From: Nyssa sinensis
Lineage: Eukaryota > Streptophyta > Magnoliopsida > Cornales > Nyssaceae
Direction of reading: 5' to 3'
Assembly: GCA_008638375.1 (NCBI GenBank)
Contig: CM018037.1
Location: 33,527,076-33,591,075 of the forward strand
Length of the DNA stretch: 64,000 nucleotides
Part shown: positions 36,948-49,200 of the stretch, piece by piece
Layout: each line of letters opens with the position of its first letter
How positions within the stretch are numbered: position 1 is the stretch's first letter
Made by a program: the position numbers and the translations under genes
Notes under the pieces: model-generated
What the model was told of the DNA's origin: nothing
The model's database searches: none
The model's input: the letters and a program-made list of their open reading frames with translations, nothing else

Positions 36948-39900
36948 CTAATCCTCTTCATTTTGGCTTTCATCTTTGACAAGCTTAATCATGTCATCAA
37001 TCCGGAGAATAGTTATAGCTGCTTCTGTTGCAAACTGGGATACAAACAATACAAAAAAGGGCTTAGTGGTGCTTGTTAACATAATTAGCTTTATCAAATG
37101 ATATGCTTGTGGTTCATGTTCCTTTTGCTCTACCTGTATTATCTTCACTTTGCTCATGGCTGGCTCAATGACTCCAGCTTCAACGTTGCTGCGAACAGTT
37201 CCTTTTGAAAGGTCAAGCCCCATGCTGTAACATAGTTCAAAGTAAGCAAACTAGAAAGCAAATATGTAGAACATTACATCCACTTCAGTTTGAAAGGAAA
37301 TAAAACAGTCCATAGGAACAAAATGTCTAAAAAATCATAGATGTTCTGTGAACGAATTTGGGGGGAAGGAGGGGGGGGGGGGGGGGGGGGGGATTTGACT
37401 ATGTAGTACTCAAAAATTGATAACTTTGAGCACTAATCTAGGCAAATGGGAACCCCAAACAATATAACTTGAAAAACGAGCAATTAAGATCAATTCATAC
37501 AACTATTTGCAGTCCTAACCCCCTTGCAACACGCATTTACCCTTCTCATTGTAAATCTTGCACAACTTTTGTGTAAAGTATACTGCTAAACTGCTGTCGC
37601 ACAATTGGCTAATGCTAATGAGATTTGTTTTTAAACCATCCACACACAAGAGATTGTCTAGCATAGGAAATCTATTGATTTGGATTATGCCCCTTCCTAA
37701 ACACTAGACCTGCTCACATCACCAAATTTGACAGCATCATCCCTATGATCCTTATGAAAATAAGGACTTGACACCAGTCATACGCCTAAAACAACCACTA
37801 TCCAAATACCATTGACTAATGTTATAAGCTTTAAAAGCAATGTGAATAACAAGACACTTCAATTCATCTTTAACTAATCCAAATTTTCCTCAACTTAGGT
37901 GGATTTGGTTTGGACTCAATTTCAGTTTGGGTCTTATTCTTCTTAGTTCCAATCCTAGAGTCTATATTAGACTTGATAGAATGAGTTATCTTCATGACTT
38001 TTTAAGCTAGACTCCTAGACTTTTGAACCAAGGTGTTCACCTGTTGTTTAAGGTTAGACAATTTCTGTTTATGTTCATTTGGCACATTGTTTTTCTTGTC
38101 CTTCCTAGCTTGCCTGTAATATTTTCTAGGATAACCCTCAATTTGACAATTTGAGCAAGAGGTATTCATTATTGAACAACCATTGTTCGGTGGAACCAAT
38201 TATACTTAGAGGGTAAGCTTTTTTATTACATTAATAGGTGGCGACACTAATGAATCTTGATTGAAATAAAATTTGCTTAGCGAGTGAGGATTTCATTGAG
38301 AACATTGGGATAAAACTGAAGATGTATAATATGGATAGGAGTTGGCTTGTAAAGCCTAGAATTGCTAAACGATTGAGGTTTGATGAATCTTTTTTTTCTT
38401 TTTTGATAAGTGAGGTTTGTTGAATATTAAGCACGCAATTCCTAAAAAGTTGGGAGAATGTTGAGACATGAATATTTTTCTTAATTAAATTAAAGTAATA
38501 ATTTCAAAAATAATGATATGATTAAGTGTAATTAAGATGAATTGAAAATATTTTGAGAAAGATAAATTCAAAGTGGATATTGAAACAATGGCAATTTTCA
38601 ATAATTCAATAAGATCAGAAATTTAGCTCGACGAAGTGGAACCCACATGTATGGCAGGACACAGAATCTGTCTGTAAGAATAAATAATGCTAATGATATT
38701 TAAATGATGTTAGTATGTAACATTGTAGAAAGATTGAGGCCAATGGGGTAATTTCACACCCTCAATCACCTCTCTCCCGCATCATGCCACTAATTGGCTC
38801 ACCCCCCCCCCCCCCTTTTCTCTACTTCCTCTCCATTTTAAAGCGTAAGAGCAACTCCAAGAGGGGGATCCATTTTTAAACCCAAAAAACTCTTTTGAAT
38901 GCTGCTACAGTGTTGATGCATACACCAATGGCTCCTAGCATTATACATCACTCTAATAGTGGTATCCAAAGAAGTATCTATTTAATATTTTAATATATTT
39001 TTCTCACTTTTCTTTCTCTTCTCACCAATCTATCTCTTTCTCTCTCTCCCAACTAACTTTTGGATCCCTTCTCCCATAGTATCCATATCTACATTCACTT
39101 CTTTACTATTCATGACTGGATCCAAAATGGGTGCCACGATGGGTGCTCTCTTGGAGGATGAACTATGCATGAATGGGAGCTATATTGGTAGTTGGAGGGA
39201 ATGGCTCCCCTCTTAAAGCCACTCTTGGAGTTGCTCTAAAATGTGAATGTTAACCGTCCTTGTGCAATTTACCTTTTGTCTTCTAATTCCTCCCTAAACC
39301 ATACGCCGCCTCCCCCCCCCCCTCTCTCTCTCTCTCTCGTCATGCCACTAATTACCACAACCCCAATCTCTCTCTACTTCCTCTCCTTAAACCAACCCAC
39401 CACCATTTTATCTTTTAATCTCTCCCTTAAACAAATCCATTTTTTTTTAATCTCTCTAAAATCACTAACAACCTTTCTCTATAATTTCTCTCTAAAACAA
39501 AACCTCATAACCGTTGTTCATAAATTTATGCAATCTAATATGTAAAATATGTGTGTAAACAAATGTAGAGACTCGCAACCCCCCCCCCCCCAAAAAAAAA
39601 AAAAGAAAGAAAGAAAAATAGAGAGATGTGTATATATATATATATATATAGATAGAGAGAGAGAGAGAGAGGAACTACAGTGGAATGAATTTAGAAGAAA
39701 AAAAATTGGGGAATGAAAACAAAGGGAGACATTTATCAGGAGAAAAGAAACTTAAATTGATTGTTTGTGTATATAGATTTTAGACAAGAAAGATATAGAG
39801 CGAATGGGTTACTTCAAACAGAGGAAGAAATTTTAGAGAGAGAGAGTTTCAGATAGAGAAAATAATAAAAACGGTAATTTTTAAGATGACGGGAGAAATA

Positions 39901-42900
39901 GTTAATGGGGGAATCTGTCCTATGATTTTGAAGAGATTAAGATCTTTTCAGTGACCGCCAAGAGCCCATGATTGATGGAACTAAATGGCAGCAAGCAGTC
40001 AGCTGGTATTGGAGACATCAATAGCAGAGTACCCCAAATCATGCCCATAGCAACCTTAAATCTCAAGCAAAAGTTACCTTCCTTTTTAATATTTTGGAAA
40101 TGTCGTGTGATGGTTTTATACCCATATGTTATAGTTGCGTTTAATTTCCTCTATTTTAGTTGATTTGAATTTTCATGAGGTCTAGTGTGTCATGGTCTGC
40201 TGTGGCGTTTTTTTTTTTTTCGACATGTGGGGGAATAGAGGTGGTGGTGGAGTTGAATGTGGTGGTGGCCATAGCTGGTTGAGAGAAAAAAAAATGTCAT
40301 GTTGATGTTATGGACCTCCACTTAGTTTCACCCAAGCTTCATCCTGGTCATGGATAGATAACCCAGGTTCGGGTCCATAAGCAGTGACAATTGCCCTATG
40401 AAGACTCGCTTTGGGGAAGAGGACCGAAACATGCCACTGAAAGACTCTACTAAGACAAAGATGGGCTGTCAAGAACGTAGAGGAGGTAGGATGGGCAGTT
40501 GGTCATGCTTTAAATTAGCAGAAAAGTGTTTCTGCTGGATTAAAAATTTGAATTACTGTTTGTGTTACTCACACCGTTATTTCTAATGGAAATATTAATG
40601 ATAGCAGGTCTCCATGAAGATGGGCCTAATCCTTAGGGGGGGGGGGGGGCAAAGAGTAGCACCAACCCCCCTCCCCAAAAAACAAAAAAGGAAAGGAAAA
40701 AGAAAAAATACAGTACCTTGATAGATGTTGCTTATCTGCTTTGGTTTGTGCAGTGTGGTGATAAGCCCGAAGTTTTGCGACCAACTCAGTTGCATCCTTT
40801 GCAGCATTGACAGCAAGAACCTACAACAGATGTACAATTTGCTCATGTAAGCAAAAGAAATTCCAACTCCACAGGAAACAAATGTTGGGAATGGAAAAGA
40901 ATAACACATGCACTCAGGTCCAATACCTTTGGAATGATTAAAAGGGATTCAGCAAATTCTGCAATAGCCAACTGTTCTCGAGATCCCAAAGTAGTCGCAA
41001 GATACTCCAGGTAAACAGATAAAGCAGCTTCAACTGCACCGCCACCTGCTACCACCTGCATTGTAAATTTGCAAAGCTCACACCCTCATGTATGGTGTTC
41101 CAACAAATATATTGAATGTAATGAGAAGTATAGGAAAGTAAAATGAGAGATCCTTTAAGGCAGCACAGATGGATAAAAATAAAGTTCAATAAAAGAGCCC
41201 ACCCAAGGGCCAAAAATTCAATGCTCCTTCTGAAAATCTCGAGGACGCTGGAAGTGTAAACAACTTGATGAAGCCTCACTAAGGCCTTGTTAAAAAAAAA
41301 ATTTAAGATCTCTGACTTTGCATATAATTTGTTTTACACCCAGTTTATGAGAAACTAAAATTTTGCATTGCTACCATGATTTGGAATATCACCTATATTC
41401 CTCACCCAGATTTCCAAGAGGACATCTGTCAAAGTGAAACTAAATTCTTCCCACCAGAGCCAGTGTCCAAGAAAAAGGAACAATTTTAACAGGTACCCAT
41501 CTAGGTGGAGTTAATCTCATTCAATTTTTTTCCCATTTTTTTAGCAAGTCAATTTTTGTGGAATCTAGGTAGTGGTTATGATTGATTCGATAGAAGAAGG
41601 AATAGTATGTAGATTGAAAGAGATGGCCTTTGCACTGGTCAATCTGTATCCCATTCTTTAGGTATAGTTTATTTGATTACAGATCAGCAAGAATCGAGAA
41701 GGGGGCGGGGGAACTTGTGCTGGTACTGGCGCCTGCAGAAGCGCCTCTTGAGCGGCCACGTGGTTGATCGGGCACCGGCAGCAACGCTGACTTTTTTCCT
41801 TTTTGCAATCAATCAAAAAAGAGACTTCTTTTGAAATTAGCACTTTATTCTCAATTGGGATAAGAAGAATCAAAATAATTGTAGGATTCGATAGAATAGA
41901 TACGAATGAAACTGCCCACACTGGAACCAGGTGACCGGGAATGGCCTAGGAGTGACCGGGCTTCAAGGAACCTTACTTATTTACTCAAATTGGTAGGCAA
42001 TCCATGGGAAGAACCAGGAGATGGACCAATGCCTATAGCGGAGTATCCCCACTGGAGCTTGAAGCCTGCACCCTTCCTGATGGGGTGGTAGGAAACGCCA
42101 CTTGAGCTAGAAATCTGGTGCCTAATCTCACTCCAATATCTTCTAATTATACTCAAGGCAACCAACAATACTTTTGTAACTGAGGCCCAAATGGAAGGTC
42201 AACTAAAAAGATGTGACTAACACATAGAATTAGAAAACTACAATTTAAACTTCAAGCACAATATAACTCTGAAAAATAAATACCAAAAATCAACTGTAGG
42301 TAACAGTTTGAATGGAATAAAATGATTCATGATGTATGAGATTTATTATGCTCTTTCTAACCTTGAGAAGATAAAGGAACCAAGTGTCTAACTTTAAGAG
42401 AACTATAAAACTTCACACCATAAACTCAAAGCACAATATAATTATAACGAATTGCAAAGATGAGGAAGAATGGGAAGAAGAAACTTTCTAACTCGGTGAA
42501 CTCACTAATTACACTAATCCAAAATGAAATGAATGAAATGATCTATGATTAATACTCTCTTTCTTGATTAGAGATTACTGGTACAGATAATTTATGATCC
42601 CTGGTTCGTCTTAACTACCCTTCACTTTGTCGAACATACAACACATAAACATGCACATATGGGGCAAAAGCACATCTCAACCACTCATGGCATTCTCACT
42701 ACTTGGACACGCAGCTAATGAAGACAGAAGTCACGGAAGAAGAAGAAAGACAATTGTCCTTCAAAGTCCAACATCAAACTTAAAATCATGTCACAAACTA
42801 TTTCAAGAGTGCCAGAACATACCGCGTTGGACTCAAGGGTCCTCTTCACAATGCACAAAGCATCATGCAGAGCTCTATCCATCTCATCAAGCATATAGTC

Positions 42901-45900
42901 ATTGGCACCTCTAAGAATTAAGGAGACCTGAATAACGACATGGGAAAAAGTTAAATGACGTGATAACAGAATTATAGATTTTTTTTTAGTAAAAGAAGTA
43001 TACATTTTCTTTTTCTTTCATTTTTCTTCTTTCCCTTTTCGATAACAATTGTGTGAAGAAAGACATTCAGACTCAATGTAGATGCAATGTTGTATACTGA
43101 TGCGGGAATGTTTAATCTGCTTGATCCTCAAATCTTCAGGACCCCAAGCATGCAGCCAATATGAAAAATCTTTATACTATAAATTTTGTGTTATCAATCC
43201 TATATTTAGTTTTAAAAAATGATTGTTATATTTGAGGAATCTCTTTTATTCTCATTAAGCAGGGATAAGAATGTTTGCATATAATAGAGGCATTGAGCTA
43301 TAAGTAACAAGGATCATGGTCATTCATCCATGTCATTATCTGCTTAATTGACGTTAGACAATGACTACACCTAAAACAGAGTACTCACTGCACTCGAAGT
43401 TTTGGTCCCTTTTATCATAATCACATCATCATCAGCAACACGCTCCTCCACAACTTCATCTGCATATCCAAGGAAGGATGAATCAAAAGTTTCCTCTCCT
43501 TCCATATCAGCAAAAGTTGAAACCTACAGGCCACCCAAGCACAAAAACAATATCTCAGATGAATGGTCCACTCAAAGATGTAAAAGATGATGAAGGTGAG
43601 CAATTGGGATTTGGGGTAGATTTAGTTGATGGGAGTCAGAATGAACAAACAAAATATTGTCTAGATAACAATATTGCCCAAAAAAATGCCATACACAGAG
43701 TACACAGGAGGAATGGTAGCAAATGCTATTTCATGCAACTTCCCAAACATCATATCAGCACCCAAAAGTCTCACAGTAGAAGTCTTGAAAAGCGGTCTAA
43801 TAGTTGATGGGCAAATTGGCCACAAAGAATACTCAAACAATGAATTGAATTTCAGGGGAAGAAATACCTCCTTATTTCAGTAGAAATTTAATGGGTTAGG
43901 TATAATTCCTTGTTTTAAACTGTTCATAACTTCATACTTAAACACATTCTTTCTCAGGAGAGATTCCTCAGCCTTCTTTTGCTTCCCTTTTTTCCTCCTT
44001 AAATCTTTTCACTTTCTATCCAAGAAACCTAAAGGCTTGCATAGGATCAGAGTGACTCAGACCAAGTCTTGAGAATTGTTTTGAATGGCTCCAAATAATA
44101 CATGAGCCGTTGATTCAATATCTTTAAAATTTCAAATCTTAGTGCGCAAAACATCATTTATATCAAATTTGGCTATATCAATTCACAGGTGAGTAATAGC
44201 TTATCATGCAAATCAGTTGAGAAACATACCGCAGTCGCACCAGTTGCCTTAGCAACATGGCGCAGATCTTCCTTTCGGACACGCCTCACAGCAATTGCCC
44301 CGGCTTCAACAAAGTACTGAAAAAAAAAATCAAAAAAAAGCCAATAGTAAAACAAACCAACTTTGACACTAAAATAGTCATCAAATCTCCAAGACATTTA
44401 GCACAATATAACAAGAGCCGGATCACACTTAGCATAACCATGCCCAATATCCCCCAGCTGATATCAGTATGCTACCACGATGTCTACCATCGACATGATG
44501 GGGTGGTATCACTGCCCACCCCTTCCAATAACTAAGCCACAAAGAAACTTGCCTTGAGTGCCATATCATCAATCCCTTTAGTTGTCAGAACAACATTGGC
44601 TCCAGCTTTCAGAAGTCTTTCAATACGCTCCTTTGTCATATCAGCCTCCCTGTGAATATATAAATTCAGCATGTACAACAATTCAGCAACTCAAGAATAC
44701 TTACAAGCATCCCTAGAATGATTGTTTAGGTCAAATAGGATCATGAACATGAAGGTTTCACAAAACTACCTGCTGGCATTCATATAAAAAAAAGAAATTG
44801 ACAACCATCTGTAGTACAAGGGACTGTTACCAGTCAATCATATAATGGGAATGTTCAACATTAGAATAGCCAACAATCCAATACATATGCAGCATCCAAT
44901 TCTAGGTTCAAATGCACAAATCAACAAAGCGTTAAGCCTAGATCTTAGTAGCTCTGTGAAACACTCAGGATCAAATCTCATACATTGAATTCCTCACAAT
45001 CAAGGTTTTGACCGGATTACAAATTAAACATTATCTGGATATCTATAAGGAATAAAGGTTTTAATGACTGCCAATTTTAATTAAAAAATGGCCCTTCTTT
45101 TTCTTTACATGACAAAATTTTGGCAATTAATCATTCAATTAGCAAAAGGAGACAATTTCAAGTAGATACGTGAAATAGGAGGCAAAAAGTTTTTCAACCA
45201 GCGAGAGAAAGGAAAAGACAGTGTGATATACATCACTTTTTACTTGTTTGTTTACATGGAAAACAGGAAGGGAAGAAGAAATACTTGGGAAGGTAAGACA
45301 GAAATTTTAATTTTAAATGTCACTTCTCTTTTCCTTTTCCTGGTCACCAACTACTATTGAGCAATTTTAATTTATTTGAGTGAGAAAACATGAGGGAAAT
45401 AGTTTTCTTTATACTTCTTCCCCTTTTTTTTTCCTTTCCTTCACTAAATCTATGAACCAAACAAAGCCTAAGGAATTTAGGTCTTAAACCGAAAGGTCAA
45501 AAGGTAGGAGAAAGGATTACAAATTATTAAGTCTTGGTTGGCAACTGTTTTAGGGATAATAAAGAGGTTGTTCTGTGGTTGTGAATAGTAACATGCAATT
45601 AAAGGGAACAAGAGGAAGAATCCCATCTAAAATTCCTTGGGAATCACTGTCCCATAACATAAGGTTGCATCACAAATCACACATTATAGAGCTTCAAAAT
45701 CTTTTCTCAATTTCTCAAGATTTTAACTCTTTTGAATAGAAAAAAGGGGCAGTTGTCCCAATGCACGAGGCTCCCACCAATGTGGGTGTGGGTCTAGGAA
45801 GGGTTAAATGTACACGGCCTTACCCCCGTAAGTAAAGAAGCTATTTTCATGACTCGATCCCATGACCTCTGGGTAACAATGGAGTATCCTTACCGTTAGA

Positions 45901-46210
45901 CTTTTATGAGTAGTATGACTGTAAGACTCAAATAGGAAATGTAGAACCTTAACTACAAAGAACATTTCTTCTTTGCACGCTCTGCCTCAGCGTCATGATT
46001 TTAAATCTCTACTATTGTAATTTAACATGATATTTTTCCCCAAGTAAAATTTTAACATGATATATACTTGTTTTTGATGGTTTTGTTTCAAATTTTTCCT
46101 ATTTAGTTTTTTTTAGAGTGGTTGAAGTATAAGTTGGCTCTGTTGCTCTCCATCCTTGCAATACCAATCTTAGACTACTCAATAAGCCACCAACCCCCCC
46201 CCCCCCAACC

Positions 46211-46245
<35 letters not shown>

Positions 46246-49200
46246 AAGCATCATTACTCTAATGTATGATAATTAAACATATTAGCCATGAATTTTGTTA
46301 ATGTCAACATCACTAACATTCAAGCTCGTAACAAGCAATAGAAAGATTCCTTCAGCATTCAGTAATCGAAATTAAGATCAAGATTTGTGTCCATGCCCAT
46401 GTATCTTTTAGTCAGCTCACTGTATTGAATTTATTCAGAAGTTGCTTATAAAGTGGAACTTTGCATGGTTCACTATCAACATCCCCATGAGAATTTTCCC
46501 TCTAACATTACCGGACAATAAATATTAAGGAGCTAAAGTTTCTTTAATCTGTAGTTCAGGTTCAATGCAATGGTCTACAATGAGCAAACACTTCTTCCTC
46601 TCCCGTGTCAGAGGGTAGAGGATGAGTTAAACTCAAAAGTATGCAGTGAAAGTCAAAATAAAAGAACTTTCTACGGCAGAAAGAGATGGTTTATGCACTA
46701 TTTTCCCCAGACAATAAGTCAAATATCTCATTAACTAAGACTTTAGTCCTCATCCCATAGACATATACAGCCATTTGACATACACAAACAGCAGAGCAAC
46801 CATAAGCCCTCAAGGAGAATGGTATTCAAAGAAGACTTACATAACAGTTAGGCATAAAAAATAACTAGATTGGAATAAAGAGCCATTATTGAAAATAGAT
46901 AAAGATAACGCTTTCATGGCTCTTTGACATCTTCTTCAAATGGTAAGAGGTGTGAATTATTGTTATTCTTCTTAAATAATATAGAGACAACTCCATTCTT
47001 TAGATCAAATTTGAGTATTTGACTCATGAACTCCCATAATAAAGCATCATCTTACTCATCATAGACAAAGGTGATTTCATTATATTTTTTTAACAAAAAT
47101 TTCACCCATCAGAGGACACTTTTAAGGTGTACAACTAAAACCAACTCCATACCAGGAAAATTCCAGGGGAAAAACAACAACTTAGCCCAAAAAAAAAAAA
47201 AAACAATTATCAAATGTCTCCTTGAATTAGTAGCACTTTCTAGGTGGCACGGTGGATAAACCACCTTCATCCATGTCATATAACCTGCTGCTAACAAGCC
47301 ATGTCGACATTCCCAACACGTAAAACTAACTAACTTAGAAAGACGATAAGAGAATTCTAACATTTTTTTTTAAAGGTAGGCTTTGTATAGTGTCCATTAA
47401 CCAAGTGGCAATGGAAGTATTATACTAGATGAACCTATCCAAAATAATGTGCCTGTACTCTATATAAATCACGCCCCAAGGGGCCAACCACGAATTAATA
47501 CAGAGATTTTAACAACAAAAACCAAGTCATGTAATATTATCCCAAAAGATTTTTAGGAGCATTAATCAATCACCTTTGACAAATTTTTTCAAGCTCCCTG
47601 GGATCAGTGAGAAGAACTTGGACACCCAATTGAGATTTTAACAACAAAAAACTAAGTCATGCAACATGATCCCAAAATATTTTTAGGAACATTAATCAAT
47701 CACCTTTGACGAATTTTTTCAAGCTCCCTGGGATCAGTGACCAGAACTTGGACACCCAATTGCATTTTTGTCTTCTGAAGATTGAAATCAAGGCAGGCAA
47801 TCTTCGCTGGTGCAACTCTAGTTGGCATTCCTTGGGCTGCACGACCTGTATTTAGAGCATAGCCCTTCAGCAAGTAGCTGTCCTTTGCACTTTTTCCATG
47901 AGCTTTAAGAATATTGATACCCTATTACATGAAGGGTAAAAAAAAAATTAAACAGACCAAAATGTTTCAGCACTGAAGAAACACACCCAAGCAGCTGCCC
48001 AGGCAGCACAAAAGTCAATCATCAGTTTTTGACTTTCCAATTCATTCAGACTTTCAGATTGTGTACAGCCTTCAATGAGACAAAAATTTATTACGCGTTG
48101 AGCTGTACAGATTTAACATAGATGACAAAAGATAAAAGAAAATATAGATATCTTACAACTGAACTGATTAAAACTGCAAAAGAAATGTAGAACACAGCGA
48201 AATGGACAAGAAATAGATAGACGAGGAGGAGTGGGGAAGAGAATTCATAAAGTTGTTTAAGCTTTTATATACTGCTGCCTAATGATGCCATGCATTGGAA
48301 TTCAGGAATCAGTTAATTGAGGAGTAAGGATAGAAAGAAAAAAATAAAAAAACTGCTGGTTCCATTCTGTGAAGAGAAGTGATAGACAATATATATAAAG
48401 AAAGAACAGGGCAAGGAACAAGAAGGATGATGAGCTGCTGGTTCATATGTGAGCTGGGTAGGCTTAAAGTGGGAAACAAAAAAATTCTCCCCAGTTAATA
48501 GATCAAGTTTCTTTTAATTCACTACAGTTTCAGAAATCAGAATCAATCCCACTGTCATTTACCATTTTCCTACAGCATATAGAAGGTTGCAATGATACTG
48601 CCTCATAAATGTGGGAAAGAAAATCTGAACATTTCCTTTAAATGTATTTTCTGTTGAGTGGTCATCCAGGAAAAAATCAATACATAGGCAGCCTTAGCTG
48701 CACCCAAGTACCCAGGCAAAGGCCTACTTCAAGTACAGACTATTAATGACCCAAGCCAATCAAAGTAAGTTAGTCTCCACAGCAATTGCCCAGGTACCAA
48801 GGTCCTGTAACAAGTCTGTAGCAAAGAAATGTCAATGAAGATCACCTATTTCACAACCAGCCATGTCAAACACAGGACCGTTGTGTTAAGAAATCACTAA
48901 TGGAAATTCTCTCAAAATATGGCATAATATGAGGAATGAAAAAGTATCATTCTTGACCAGAGGTTAAACCATAGAAGATGACTAACCTTGATTGGGTATC
49001 TAATTTCCCCACGAGCATTTGTAGTCTTAACTGCTTGAACTGCATCCACAACCTAAAAAAAAAATTAAAACCAATATATATATATATAATATATATATAT
49101 ATATCAGAAGGTTCAAATGAGAATTAAGTTCAGAGAAAAAGAGAGGAAAAATATTTTTTCCTGGACTCAAATAACGTAATGCAAAGTCAACCATTAAATT

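Noticed and set aside
38000..38200. Minus-strand open frame (65 codons) in CCT1 intron 15
   Set aside because: No homology recognised, and both flanking CCT1 exons prove it is intronic.
45740..45905. Functional tRNA gene on the minus strand
   Set aside because: The downstream body and pol III terminator-like tail match a SINE, and no acceptor stem pairs.
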